From assembly GCA_964546275.1 (NCBI GenBank), contig CAZJJG010000002.1, positions 1 through 64,000 on the forward strand: a stretch of 64,000 bases of DNA. Reading direction: 5' to 3'. Made by a program: the position numbers and the translations under genes. This DNA comes from MED-G78 sp964546275. GTDB lineage: Bacteria; Pseudomonadota; Gammaproteobacteria; Magnimaribacterales; D2472. Of this stretch, positions 9,400 to 18,694 are shown piece by piece (positions within the stretch are counted from its first letter, which is position 1; the number at the start of each line of letters is the position of its first letter). Under the pieces are notes generated by a model. It saw only the letters and a list, made by a program, of their open reading frames with translations. It was not told the DNA's origin and searched no databases.

Positions 9400-10521
9400 A
9401 TGGTTATGGAAAATATTTACATCTCAGGAACTGGTTATTGGAAAGCTGATGAAATCGTTACTAATGACGAAATAGTTTCTTCTTTTAACAGTTATGTTGA
9501 AAAGTTTAATAAAGATAATCATCAGGAAATAGAAGCAGGTAATGTTGAAGCTCTAGGTCTATCTTCAACTGATTTTATAGAGAAAGCATCAGGAATTAAA
9601 ACTAGATATTTAATTGATAAAAAGAATTGTCTTGATATAGATGTGATGAGGCCAATTTTAAGACAAGAGAAGGCTGAAAATCTTTCATGGCATGCTGAGA
9701 TGAGTGTCCATGCTGCAAAAGAAGCATTCAAGCAAGCAGGCATCGGACCAGAAGATGTTGATGGAGTGATCCTAGGAACATCTCACTCAGCTAGAAATTA
9801 CCCATCATTAGCAATGGAAGTAATGGAAGAGCTTGGAATTAATGGATACGGTTATGATATTTTAGTAGGTTGTTCATCAACAACTTTTGCAATAAGTAAT
9901 GCATATAGCGATATTGCTTCAGGATTAGCTAAAACAATATTGGTAGTAAACCCTGAACTCACCTCGCCTCATAACGATTTTACTTTAAGAGATAGCCATT
10001 TTATTTTTGGTGATGCTTGTGTTGCTACTATCGTTCAAAAAGACTCCACTTCTGAACATAGGGTTAAAATTATTGATAGAAAGTTAGTAACGCAGTTTTC
10101 AAATAACATTAGAAGTGATTTTGGATATTTAAATAGAGTTGAGGAAAATCCAAGAGATGAAAAAGATTTATACTTTAAGCAAAATGGTAAAAGTGTATTT
10201 AAAGAAGTCTGTCCAATGGTAGCAAATCTAATCACCAGCCAATTACATGACGCAGGATTGGAGGCGAAAGATATTACTCAATATTGGTTACATCAAGCCA
10301 ACTCAAATATGTGCAGATTTATCATCACTAAAATTCTTGGAACAAGTGAATATGATGATGATGTTGCTCCAATGATATTAAGTGAATTTGGAAATATAGC
10401 TTCTGCTGGCTCTTTGCTTTCATTTCACTTAAACAACAAATTAAAGAAAGGACAAAAAGGAATTATCTGCTCATTTGGAGCCGGTTACTCTATTTGCTCT
10501 ATAATGATAGAAAAAGAATAA
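9400..10521 (+). CDS. 3-oxoacyl-ACP synthase III-like (FabH/PA3286-type) enzyme
   Basis: A 373-aa thiolase-fold condensing enzyme with a Cys-His-Asn triad visible: Cys158 in VGCSS, His298 in LHQANSN, Asn332 in GNIASAGS. The length (longer than E. coli FabH, about 317) and the SARNYPSLAMEV region resemble the Pseudomonas PA3286 group, which feeds beta-oxidation-derived acyl-CoA into fatty acid synthesis. That subgroup call is from memory. Either ATG at 9400 or 9406 could serve. A TATTAT hexamer at 9381-9386 leaves only a short leader and no clear ribosome-binding site. Confidence 0.85.
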   Translation: MVMENIYISGTGYWKADEIVTNDEIVSSFNSYVEKFNKDNHQEIEAGNVEALGLSSTDFIEKASGIKTRYLIDKKNCLDIDVMRPILRQEKAENLSWHAEMSVHAAKEAFKQAGIGPEDVDGVILGTSHSARNYPSLAMEVMEELGINGYGYDILVGCSSTTFAISNAYSDIASGLAKTILVVNPELTSPHNDFTLRDSHFIFGDACVATIVQKDSTSEHRVKIIDRKLVTQFSNNIRSDFGYLNRVEENPRDEKDLYFKQNGKSVFKEVCPMVANLITSQLHDAGLEAKDITQYWLHQANSNMCRFIITKILGTSEYDDDVAPMILSEFGNIASAGSLLSFHLNNKLKKGQKGIICSFGAGYSICSIMIEKE

Positions 10522-10555
10522 GTATTTATTCTTTATTAAATTAACAAATAATATT

Positions 10556-10561
10556 TATAAT
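10556..10561 (+). promoter_or_regulatory. -10 element TATAAT, near-leaderless start
   Basis: A perfect TATAAT lies six bases before the ATG of the 47-aa gene, so transcription should begin at or next to the start codon. A weak TTATTA is at 10533-10538, 17 bases upstream of the -10. Confidence 0.45.
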
Positions 10562-10567
10562 ACTCTT

Positions 10568-10711
10568 ATGGCTGAATATGACGCACTAATCGTTTTTATA
10601 CTCTCTGCAATTCTGATGATTTTTTATATATCAGTAGAAGCTAAACCAAAAGGCTCAAATGTTATTGGGAATATTAAAGAAACTATTTCTAGGTTTTTTA
10701 GAAAAAGGTAA
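10568..10711 (+). CDS. 47-aa single-pass membrane protein
   Basis: A small frame: an acidic N-terminus (MAEYD), one hydrophobic span at about residues 7-22 (LIVFILSAILMIFYI) and a basic tail ending SRFFRKR. The N-out or N-in arrangement follows the positive-inside pattern, with the tail in the cytoplasm. It sits 2 bases before the TspO gene and has a TATAAT promoter directly upstream. I do not recognise the family. Support is compositional and positional only. Confidence 0.55.
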   Translation: MAEYDALIVFILSAILMIFYISVEAKPKGSNVIGNIKETISRFFRKR

Positions 10712-10713
10712 TT

Positions 10714-11157
10714 TTGTTTCTTAGTAATAGATACTCTGTTTTCTTATTTGTTCTCTTAGCTTTAATCCTTGGAAGTCTAGCCTCAGCAAATACTGCAAGT
10801 GATATCTGGTATCAAAACCTCGTTAAATCCAACTTAAACCCGCCAGGTTATATTTTTGGCATTGTCTGGCCAATACTCTATGTGCTTATGAGCATATCGG
10901 CATTTCGAACCTTTGAGTCTACAAAAAAGTTATTTATTATTCAGTTAATTTTAAATACTGCTTGGTCATGGTTATTCTTTTCACTGCATGTTCCAATAAT
11001 TGCACTCATTAATATATTCATACTCATATGTGTAAATATTAAAATTTTTTTAATGATGTTTGTGGATGATAGGTTGTCAGCAGGTATTTATTTACCATAT
11101 ATTTTATGGTTATTATTCGCATCCTATTTAAATGCATTCATAGTTTTTAATAATTAA
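10714..11157 (+). CDS. TspO/MBR-family protein
   Basis: A 147-aa five-span membrane protein with the TspO pattern: NPPGYIFGIVWPILYVLM at about 34-51, and QLILNTAWSWLFF near 77-89, which contains the conserved Trp-rich porphyrin/cholesterol pocket. Bacterial TspO binds or degrades tetrapyrroles and often responds to oxygen or light. The start is TTG, three bases after the stop of the 47-aa gene, so translation is probably coupled. No other start gives a better N-terminus. Confidence 0.88.
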   Translation: MFLSNRYSVFLFVLLALILGSLASANTASDIWYQNLVKSNLNPPGYIFGIVWPILYVLMSISAFRTFESTKKLFIIQLILNTAWSWLFFSLHVPIIALINIFILICVNIKIFLMMFVDDRLSAGIYLPYILWLLFASYLNAFIVFNN

Positions 11158-11170
11158 ATAACTGTAATTT

Positions 11171-12421
11171 TTATATAAAACATCCAACAACTAAACCGGT
11201 CATGCATGAAGCTAATGTCGCTCCGATTAGTGCTTTAAATGAAACATCTATAAAGTCCTGCTTACGCTCAGGCTCCATAGCCCCAAGGCCTGAAATCAGA
11301 ATACCAACAGAGGATAAGTTAGCAAAACCACAAAGACCGTAGAAAGTGATTAATTTTGATCTATCTGAGAGCACACCCTCTTCAAGATTTGCTAAAGCTG
11401 GATAGGCTATAAACTCATTAAGTGCTGTTTTAATACCAAGTAGTTCTCCAGAAATAATAGCCTCATTCCAAGGAATACCCATCAACCAAGCAATAGGAGC
11501 AAATATGTAGCCTAAAATAATCTCTATAGAAAGATCAGCTCCAAATTGCATACCAATAACGCCAAGGAAAGAGTTCACTATATAAACCAATGCAATAACA
11601 ACAATTAGAATAGTTCCGACACTTATAGCTATGCTGGTTCCATCTGAGGTGCCTCTTGTGATGGCATCCATAGTGCTTTTATAAATTTTGGGCGTTTTTG
11701 ACTCTGTAAATTCTGTAATTGAACTTGAAGGAATCATAATGTTTGAATACATAATGGCAGCAGGAACAGAAAGAACAGATGCTGTTATAAAGTGCTGAAT
11801 TAAATTTACATCAGCAAATGATATTTCAAGAATACTGATTAATGCGACCATTACAGAGCCTGCAACTGTTGCCATCCCAGCAGTCATTAGTATTAATAAT
11901 TCTTTATTAGTTAATTTTTTTAAGTAAGGTCTGATTAATAAGGGAGCTTCGACTTGACCAATAAAAACGTTGGCAGCAGCACCTAGTCCAACTGGGCCAC
12001 CAATATTAAATAATTTCTGACAGGCCTTTGATAACATGTTCACTATAAATGGCAATATACCCCAGTACCATAAAATAGCAGATATACATGACATAACGAT
12101 TACGTAAGGAAGGACTCCAAAGGCAAATGTTTGTAAAAGAGATCTATAGGCTGGCGCATCTTCGATAGGAGGATAACCAAATACAAAGTTTGCACCTTCT
12201 TGAGTAGCCTGTTGAAGAATAAAAACACCATTACCTAGAATTTCAAAAGCGCTAATAACAAGAGGTACTTTAAGTAAAATAAGGGCTAAAACTAGTTGAG
12301 CTAAAATCCCATAAAATATATATTTCAAATTAATTTTTTTTATATCATCTGAAAAAGGAACAGCAAGAGCTACTAGCCCTACAAAACCAATTGTAATTTG
12401 AAATAAATTAAATAAATTCAT
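11171..12421 (-). CDS. concentrative nucleoside transporter (NupC/CNT family)
   Basis: A 416-aa integral membrane protein. CNT hallmarks are GAAANVFIGQVEAPLLIRPY at about 157-176 (nucleoside-binding loop 1) and LCGFANLSSVGILISGLGA near the C-terminus (loop 2). These transporters import nucleosides with Na+ or H+. The gene lies 3 bases downstream of the 2OG-Fe(II) oxygenase gene on the same strand, so the two probably form an operon. The exact nucleoside preference cannot be read from sequence. Confidence 0.93.
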   Translation of the reverse strand: MNLFNLFQITIGFVGLVALAVPFSDDIKKINLKYIFYGILAQLVLALILLKVPLVISAFEILGNGVFILQQATQEGANFVFGYPPIEDAPAYRSLLQTFAFGVLPYVIVMSCISAILWYWGILPFIVNMLSKACQKLFNIGGPVGLGAAANVFIGQVEAPLLIRPYLKKLTNKELLILMTAGMATVAGSVMVALISILEISFADVNLIQHFITASVLSVPAAIMYSNIMIPSSSITEFTESKTPKIYKSTMDAITRGTSDGTSIAISVGTILIVVIALVYIVNSFLGVIGMQFGADLSIEIILGYIFAPIAWLMGIPWNEAIISGELLGIKTALNEFIAYPALANLEEGVLSDRSKLITFYGLCGFANLSSVGILISGLGAMEPERKQDFIDVSFKALIGATLASCMTGLVVGCFI

Positions 12422-12424
12422 GGC

Positions 12425-13330
12425 TTAGTATAACTTAATAGCTTTTAATCTTTCATTTAAAAATTCATCAGCTAGAACACCTTCATCGTCATCATTAAAG
12501 ATTGATTTAAGGACAATATTTGGTGCAGGATGAAGAAAAAATGGCATGCTATAACGAGACTTTGATCTTGAATTAGAATAATTAATAACTCTATGAGTTG
12601 TGCTTAGGAGCATCCCATCAGTAACAAGTTGCATCATATCTCCGATATTACAAACTATTGCATTAGAAGATGCTTTAATTGGAATCCATTCACCCTTTTT
12701 AGACTTTACTTCCAAGCCTGATTCTTCAGCGCCTACTAATAAAGTAATTAAGTTTATATCTTCATGAGCTCGAGCTCTTAAGTTATTTGAATCATCTGTA
12801 ACAGGCGGATAATGGATTAATCTTAATAGCGAGTTTCCCTTAATAGCCCATGAATCAAAAAAGCTGGGTTCTTTGTTCAAAATTACAGCAATAACTCTTA
12901 ACACATCCATCCCTAAAGTATTAATGGCAATAAAAAGCTCATCAAAGTTATTATTAAAATGATCCATCTCCTCAACTGAAATATTTGTGTGAATTCTTTT
13001 GTCATAAGAATTATCTATACAAGGCCCATGATGCCAAAACTCCTTTTGATCTGGGGTTACTTCACCTAAAGCTGTTTCCTTACCAAATGGTGTATAACCT
13101 CTAGCGCCAGCATTTTGAGGAAAGGCATAATTTTTTTTAATATTAGTTGGGAGATTAAAAAAATCTTTAGAAAGATCATAGCTCTTGGCAAGAAGATCAG
13201 AGCTTAAACCATGATCTGTAATGGTGAAAAAACCATATTCGGTTAGAGCGCTCTTAAGCTTTTCTAAAGCTTCTTTGTTTCCATCTTTAATATCTATATA
13301 AGATAATTCTGGTATTAATTGATCTGACAT
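12425..13330 (-). CDS. 2-oxoglutarate/Fe(II) oxygenase, isopenicillin-N-synthase-like family
   Basis: A 301-aa protein with an N-terminal DIOX_N region (EYGFFTITDHGL at 31-42) and a double-stranded beta-helix core. Iron ligands are His189 and Asp191 in HEDINLITLL, and His246 in TTHRV. The cosubstrate-binding R-x-S is Arg259-Ser261. Bacterial members oxidise diverse small molecules; the substrate is unknown. Pairing with a nucleoside transporter hints at nucleoside or base catabolism, since related plant and fungal oxygenases act on pyrimidines, but this is speculation. Confidence 0.85.
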   Translation of the reverse strand: MSDQLIPELSYIDIKDGNKEALEKLKSALTEYGFFTITDHGLSSDLLAKSYDLSKDFFNLPTNIKKNYAFPQNAGARGYTPFGKETALGEVTPDQKEFWHHGPCIDNSYDKRIHTNISVEEMDHFNNNFDELFIAINTLGMDVLRVIAVILNKEPSFFDSWAIKGNSLLRLIHYPPVTDDSNNLRARAHEDINLITLLVGAEESGLEVKSKKGEWIPIKASSNAIVCNIGDMMQLVTDGMLLSTTHRVINYSNSRSKSRYSMPFFLHPAPNIVLKSIFNDDDEGVLADEFLNERLKAIKLY

Positions 13331-13344
13331 TTAAATATTTTATC

Positions 13345-13373
13345 AAAAAAAAGGGCAGTTAACTGCCCTTTTT
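13345..13373 (-). terminator. intrinsic terminator of the large TonB receptor gene
   Basis: A perfect stem, AAGGGCAGTT paired with AACTGCCCTT, is followed on the minus strand by eight T residues. It lies 18 bases past the stop of the receptor gene at 13391. Confidence 0.88.
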
Positions 13374-13390
13374 AAATTTACTAATTATTA

Positions 13391-16300
13391 TTAGAACTTA
13401 TAAGCAAATCCTAATTGCATTCTATAACGTGAGCCATAAGTATCAGTACTTGGACCTCTGTCATCAATACCGGTAATAATTATTTGTCCAGATGAGTTAA
13501 ATCCATCAGACTCTAAAAGTCCTCTAGAACCATAATTATAATACTTTTGATGCCCTTTATCTTCATCTATTAAGTTCATAAGGTTTAGAACATCTAGATA
13601 AACAAATAGTTTATGACCATCTACAAAAGTAGGAACTTCTTGAGCAATTCTCATATCAAGCTGTTTAGTCCAAGGTAAATTATGATGATTTCTTGGAATA
13701 ACTCTTCCAGCCCAGCTGTTTAAACCAGCTTTAGTAATAGCGGCAAGAACATCATTTTCTGTAACTCCGTCATAAACAACATTAGCATCTCCTGCTGTTG
13801 GAACATACATTAAAGTACTTCCATCATCTAGACCGTTATCAAAACCATCTAAAGTATGACTGTATGGTGATCCTGAGTATGCTTTATAAAATAATGATAT
13901 TTTTGTTGGAGCTCCATCAAAAATATTCATCGTTTTATCTAGTCCCATTACTAATCTATGTTCATTTGACCAATTAGTTGGTGCTACAGGAACATTTTTA
14001 ATATCTGCATTAAGTTGATATCTTAGATTTGAAGAAGCCTGTGAAGAAGTTGCTGACCAACCACTTGAAGCTTTCATATTAGTATAACTAACGAAAACAC
14101 TTGTTCCATTATCAAAGTCTTTATCAAATCCAAAAGACATTGACTCTGAGCTTGTACCTTCTGCATTTGAGATAACTGTATGGCCATATCCGTTATATGA
14201 AACAATACCTGTTGGAGAGGATTGATCTACAGTATGAGTAGAATCATAGAAGCCCATACCTTCTTTAGCATCATCTCTATTGTAAGCCAGTCTTAGATTG
14301 TATCCATTAGCAGTTGTTAGATCTAACTCTACTGAAGTCTTCCAAGTTGATGGAGTTTCGTAGTTTGGGTCAATAGCCTCAGCTCCACCTGGAGAAACAG
14401 ATCCTGGAGGAATTAAAGTATATAAATCAGAATCACCGTAGAAACATGTTGGATCTCCGGCAACAGGACAAGGAGAATAGTATCTAGCTCCATAAGTAGC
14501 AACACCAGAATTTGAGAATGGACTTGCTAACCATACATTAGGCACTCTTCCAGCAAATAGTCCAATACCCCCTCTTAACTCAGCAGAAACTACCTTGCTT
14601 GAATTTGAGAACATTAAATCTGTTGCATCTAAATTAAATCCAACTCTAGGCTGAATAATTCTTGACTTAGCAGGTGTAGAATTAGAAAAACCATGTTTTT
14701 GTGAAGCTAATTCGTTATACATAGGCCCATTATTCATTGCAAATGAATCAAGTCTTAGTCCAGCTAGAACAGTTAAGATATCAGAGACATACATTTTATC
14801 TTGTATGTAGATAGTTTTAAATGTTCCAGAGAATGCAGCAGCTGCATCATAAGGATCGCCTGTTGCTGATTGATTAAATCTAAAGAAACTTGGAACACCT
14901 GCTTCAAAATTATCAACACCTTGGAACTGGTAAGCTCCATCTTCTCTTGAAATAAATAGATTACTAACAAATTTATCAATAGAGTCATAACCCATTGTTA
15001 TCTCATGATCACCAATTGTTAATACACCTTTAATATTTAAAATTTCATCAGTAGCAGATGTTTCATTAGCACTTCTGTACTTATCTCCACCTAAGAAGAT
15101 TGATTCTCTAGAACCACTTGTATATCCACCCATTGAATCAGTAATTCTAATTTCAACATGAGGGAAATCTTCTCCACCCAAAGCATCCTGATCATTTGTG
15201 TATTCGACATCTGAAAATTTAGCTTGTACATAGAAATTATCTGTTAAATCACCATACCAAGAATAAGTAGATTTCTCATTCGTTGTTGGATAGTTATAAT
15301 AATGAGAACTAAATCTAATATCGTAGTTATAAGGTTTTACAGAGTTATCTTCTGAATAACTGTAAACATACTCTAATCTATTTTTGTCGTTCACAATGTA
15401 ATCAATCTTTGTAAGTTGCTTCTCGGCCATTTCTGGTGGAGGTGAGAAGTTTGGTGAACCTGGATCATAGTTATAAAGAGTTTTTGTAATATTTGTAATT
15501 CTGTCTATTAAAGCTTGATCAGCAATTCTATAAACAACCTCTTCAGAAGGTGTTAATGATTCAAATTCTTCGTAAGCAGTAAAGAAGAATAATTTATCTT
15601 TAATAATTGGTCCGCCTAAAACAAAACCAGTAGTTTCGTCTTCGAATTGACTTGGAGCACTTCCGTTCAAGTCACCAACATTGTTTTCATCAGTTGAGTA
15701 GTAGTAACCCATTCCTTTAAATTCATTAGTTCCTGATTTAGTAACAGCATTTATACTTGCACCAGTAAAGTTACCTTTTGAAACATCAAATGGGCTGATA
15801 TCTACTGAAATCTGCTCTAGTGTTTCAATACTGATAGGGTTTCTTACTGAAGGGAATCCGTTAGCATTAAGGCCTAATGGATCATTCTGAGCAACACCAT
15901 CAACTGTAAAGTTGTTATATCTATTATTTGTTCCAGAAACTGATATAGAAGCATTTCTAGCTTGACCATTAACAATAATTCTAGAATCTTTTTTTACATA
16001 CTCTGATATAGATCTTTCAATACTTGGTGTGCCTTCTATGTCAGCAGCGCTGATGGATAGACCAGAACCAAATTTAGTAAAGGATGTTTTGGAACCAGAT
16101 ACCACGACCTCATCCATTGAACCTCCTGAAAGGTTTATATCAACATTAGATGTTTGAGATACATTTAAGTAAACGCCTGTAAGTCTTTCAGGAGTATATC
16201 CTGAAGCGGTTACTTTGATGATATATGGACCACCAGGCCTTAAGTTTGAAACAGCAAATGTTCCATCATCACCAGCAACAACAGTTTTTGAGGCTCCTGT

Positions 16301-16435
16301 TGGAGTATGTGTGATCTCAATAGTAGCTCCTGAAACATTTACATCACCACGAATGGAAGATGTGGTTTCATTCGCTGCGTAAACAGACCCACTTATAAAA
16401 AATACAGTTAATAAAGACAAATACCACTTATTCAT
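13391..16435 (-). CDS. Oar-like TonB-dependent receptor with carboxypeptidase-regulatory domain
   Basis: A 1014-aa receptor. I place the start at the ATG complementary to 16433-16435, because AAGGGAG lies five bases upstream and a clean signal peptide (MNKWYLSLLTVFFISGSVYA) follows; an in-frame ATG 28 codons earlier lacks both. Residues about 22-110 form a CarboxypepD_reg-like Ig fold (SSIRGDVNVSGATIEITHTPTG). Then come the plug and a large barrel ending GFAYKF. This is the OmpA-related/Oar layout used to take up peptides or oligosaccharides. It is a monocistronic unit with its own terminator. Ligand unknown. Confidence 0.9.
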   Translation of the reverse strand: MNKWYLSLLTVFFISGSVYAANETTSSIRGDVNVSGATIEITHTPTGASKTVVAGDDGTFAVSNLRPGGPYIIKVTASGYTPERLTGVYLNVSQTSNVDINLSGGSMDEVVVSGSKTSFTKFGSGLSISAADIEGTPSIERSISEYVKKDSRIIVNGQARNASISVSGTNNRYNNFTVDGVAQNDPLGLNANGFPSVRNPISIETLEQISVDISPFDVSKGNFTGASINAVTKSGTNEFKGMGYYYSTDENNVGDLNGSAPSQFEDETTGFVLGGPIIKDKLFFFTAYEEFESLTPSEEVVYRIADQALIDRITNITKTLYNYDPGSPNFSPPPEMAEKQLTKIDYIVNDKNRLEYVYSYSEDNSVKPYNYDIRFSSHYYNYPTTNEKSTYSWYGDLTDNFYVQAKFSDVEYTNDQDALGGEDFPHVEIRITDSMGGYTSGSRESIFLGGDKYRSANETSATDEILNIKGVLTIGDHEITMGYDSIDKFVSNLFISREDGAYQFQGVDNFEAGVPSFFRFNQSATGDPYDAAAAFSGTFKTIYIQDKMYVSDILTVLAGLRLDSFAMNNGPMYNELASQKHGFSNSTPAKSRIIQPRVGFNLDATDLMFSNSSKVVSAELRGGIGLFAGRVPNVWLASPFSNSGVATYGARYYSPCPVAGDPTCFYGDSDLYTLIPPGSVSPGGAEAIDPNYETPSTWKTSVELDLTTANGYNLRLAYNRDDAKEGMGFYDSTHTVDQSSPTGIVSYNGYGHTVISNAEGTSSESMSFGFDKDFDNGTSVFVSYTNMKASSGWSATSSQASSNLRYQLNADIKNVPVAPTNWSNEHRLVMGLDKTMNIFDGAPTKISLFYKAYSGSPYSHTLDGFDNGLDDGSTLMYVPTAGDANVVYDGVTENDVLAAITKAGLNSWAGRVIPRNHHNLPWTKQLDMRIAQEVPTFVDGHKLFVYLDVLNLMNLIDEDKGHQKYYNYGSRGLLESDGFNSSGQIIITGIDDRGPSTDTYGSRYRMQLGFAYKF

Positions 16436-16565
16436 ATCAGCTCCCTTGAAGAATAGTAAGATTAATATATACCAATAATATACCTTTTTTATATCCTGCG
16501 AAAGAGGAAAAGACTTCATTTTTGTAATTTTTGTGTGAACTTTTTAAGCTAAACTGATAAATGGT

Positions 16566-17816
16566 TTATTCAGACAAGGAAATAAATTTCTTTCCCATAA
16601 ATTCAACTAATGCTTTAGGCACTTTAATAGAATTTTTACCGTCATAATTATTTTCTATTACAGCAATAAGCGCCCTACCTGCTGCTAAGGCTGAGCCATT
16701 TATAGTATGAGCAAAGGCTTTATCTTTACCATTTTTAATTCTAATTTTTCCTCTTCTTGCTTGAAAATCTAAAAAATTAGAACATGATGATATTTCTCTA
16801 TACTTATTTTGACTTGGCATCCAAACTTCAATATCGAAAGTTTTAGCAGCTGTAAAACCAAGATCTCCCGAACAAAGCTCAATAACTTGATAAGGCAATT
16901 CAAGAACTTGAAGAACTTCTTCGGCATGGCTTAAAAGCTCATCAAGAGCATTATATGAATCCTCAGGATCAACAATTTGAACTAGCTCAACTTTTTCAAA
17001 TTGATGCTGTCTTATTAAGCCCTTAGTGTCTTTTCCATAGCTGCCTGCCTCAGAACGAAAGCATGGGGTATGCGCTGTCAATTTTAATGGTAATTTTGAT
17101 GAATCGATTATCGAATCTCTATATAAGTTTGTTAATGGAACTTCAGCTGTTGGAATTAAGTACATATCATTTGAGAGCTTGAACAAATCTTCCTCAAACT
17201 TTGGGAGTTGGCCTGTGGCAGTTAAAGACTCAGCATTTGCTACATAAGGAACGTAATGTTCTTGATAACCATTCTTTGTTGCTATATCTAGCATTAGATT
17301 AACTAGACCTCTTTGAAGCTTAGCTATATCATTTTTTAAAACTGAGAAACGTGTACCTGCTAATTTAACAGCTAGCTCAGAATCAATATCTTTTGCAATC
17401 TCAATATGATCTTTTGTATTTACTGATGAAGGTTCACCAATTTTTTTTACTACAACATTATCATTCTCATTAGCGCCTAAAGGAGCGTTGGGATGGGGTA
17501 TATTAGGTATGTCTAGCATGAAAATTTCTAACTCGAGCTGGATTTCTTTTAAGATTTCTTCACCAGATTTTAAGCCTTCATTGATCTTATCTATATCTTG
17601 TTTCAGAGAATCTGTAGAGCTTGAAGATTTTTTTAAAGCTGCGAACTCATTAGATAATCTCTTTCTTTCTGCCTGAAGAAATTCAACATCAATTTGTACT
17701 ACCTTTCTTTTGTCATCTATTTCACAAAATTTATTAACATCCAATTCATAACCTTTTTGAGCAAGATTTTTTACCAGCACCTCTGGTGATTCTCTAAGTA
17801 ATTTTATATCTAACAT
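16566..17816 (-). CDS. serS: seryl-tRNA synthetase
   Basis: A 416-aa class II synthetase. The N-terminal coiled-coil arm covers about residues 25-105 (alternating K/E-rich helices). Motif 2 is CFRSEAGSYGKDTKGLIRQHQFEKVE near 248-273, and motif 3 is NGSALAAGRALIAVIENN near 374-391. It charges tRNA-Ser and tRNA-Sec precursors with serine in the cytoplasm. It is the last gene of a minus-strand run ftsK-lolA-crcB-serS, with one base between crcB and serS. Confidence 0.97.
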   Translation of the reverse strand: MLDIKLLRESPEVLVKNLAQKGYELDVNKFCEIDDKRKVVQIDVEFLQAERKRLSNEFAALKKSSSSTDSLKQDIDKINEGLKSGEEILKEIQLELEIFMLDIPNIPHPNAPLGANENDNVVVKKIGEPSSVNTKDHIEIAKDIDSELAVKLAGTRFSVLKNDIAKLQRGLVNLMLDIATKNGYQEHYVPYVANAESLTATGQLPKFEEDLFKLSNDMYLIPTAEVPLTNLYRDSIIDSSKLPLKLTAHTPCFRSEAGSYGKDTKGLIRQHQFEKVELVQIVDPEDSYNALDELLSHAEEVLQVLELPYQVIELCSGDLGFTAAKTFDIEVWMPSQNKYREISSCSNFLDFQARRGKIRIKNGKDKAFAHTINGSALAAGRALIAVIENNYDGKNSIKVPKALVEFMGKKFISLSE

Positions 17817-17817
17817 T

Positions 17818-18180
17818 TTATTTCAGTGATCCTAAGGTTAAACCTATATAAGTAGCTAGTATTGTAAATAGAATTGTCATGAATATATACATAGACGCCT
17901 CACCAAAGCTTTGATTGTTGAACATTTCAACTGCTTGCATAGAAAAAGCTGACATAGTTGTAAATGATCCAAGGAAGCCAATAACAAAGAAAAGCTGTAA
18001 CTCTGATCTTAAATCAGCAAAATAACTAAATATAAAACCAACTAATAAACACCCGAGAACATTAACAATAAATGTGCCTATGTGGTAACTAGACTCAAAA
18101 TATTTAGAAATTATTTCACTCAGAACATATCTTGATATAGCTCCTAAAGCGCCGCCAATTCCAATTACAAGAATATTCAT
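17818..18180 (-). CDS. crcB: fluoride exporter CrcB/Fluc
   Basis: A 120-aa protein with four membrane spans. The hallmarks GGALGAISRY near residues 8-17, IVNVLGCLLVG near 38-48 and FLGSFTTMSAFS near 69-80 match the Fluc fluoride channels, which act as dual-topology dimers. The gene sits between lolA (4-base gap) and serS (1-base gap). In enterics the corresponding slot between lolA and serS holds rarA. No fluoride riboswitch can fit because there is no leader. Confidence 0.95.
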   Translation of the reverse strand: MNILVIGIGGALGAISRYVLSEIISKYFESSYHIGTFIVNVLGCLLVGFIFSYFADLRSELQLFFVIGFLGSFTTMSAFSMQAVEMFNNQSFGEASMYIFMTILFTILATYIGLTLGSLK

Positions 18181-18184
18181 TATT

Positions 18185-18694
18185 TTATAAGTCTTTAAAG
18201 ATAATTAGATTTTCAATATCAAGATTATCATTATATTTTAAATAGTGAATCTTACTTTCTTTAAATTTAATTTCTATTTTGTTATAGGTTTCATTATTAA
18301 GTGAGTTGATTATTATCGAATCTGACGTCTGTTCAAGCTCGTAATCTGAACTACTGTTAGTGATGCCATTTGTAAAAATATCTAATAGAGTATTATCTCC
18401 AAAATCATTTACTGAAACTCTAGAGATTTGATCTAATTCAATATCAGTAACAATAATCTCATCACCATAAAGTTCATACTTTTCCATAAAAGGCGTGTCA
18501 ACAAAAACTAAAATACCCTTATTGCTTCTAATGATTCTTCCCTCGCTCTTATCAATAGAATTAGTGTATGGATTAATCGAGGATTGAGTGAACGCTAGAT
18601 TAGCTTTTTCAATTGATGCATTAAAAATATCAGTTAAATTTTCTGAATAAATATTAGAGCTTGATAAAACAAGCATTAAGAAAAATAATCTCAT
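18185..18694 (-). CDS. lolA: outer-membrane lipoprotein carrier LolA
   Basis: A 169-aa periplasmic protein with a signal peptide (MRLFFLMLVLSSSNIYSE). It has the LolA half-barrel pattern (KSEGRIIRSNKGILVFVDTP at about 49-68). LolA takes lipoproteins from LolCDE and hands them to LolB at the outer membrane. It is shorter than E. coli LolA (about 203 aa) and diverged. Identification rests on pattern plus its place directly after ftsK, with no gap, as in other gammaproteobacteria. Confidence 0.88.
   Translation of the reverse strand: MRLFFLMLVLSSSNIYSENLTDIFNASIEKANLAFTQSSINPYTNSIDKSEGRIIRSNKGILVFVDTPFMEKYELYGDEIIVTDIELDQISRVSVNDFGDNTLLDIFTNGITNSSSDYELEQTSDSIIINSLNNETYNKIEIKFKESKIHYLKYNDNLDIENLIIFKDL

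Noticed and set aside
16436..16519. Longer N-terminus for the Oar-like receptor
   Set aside because: The upstream ATG lacks a ribosome-binding site and would bury the signal peptide; the inner ATG has AAGGGAG.
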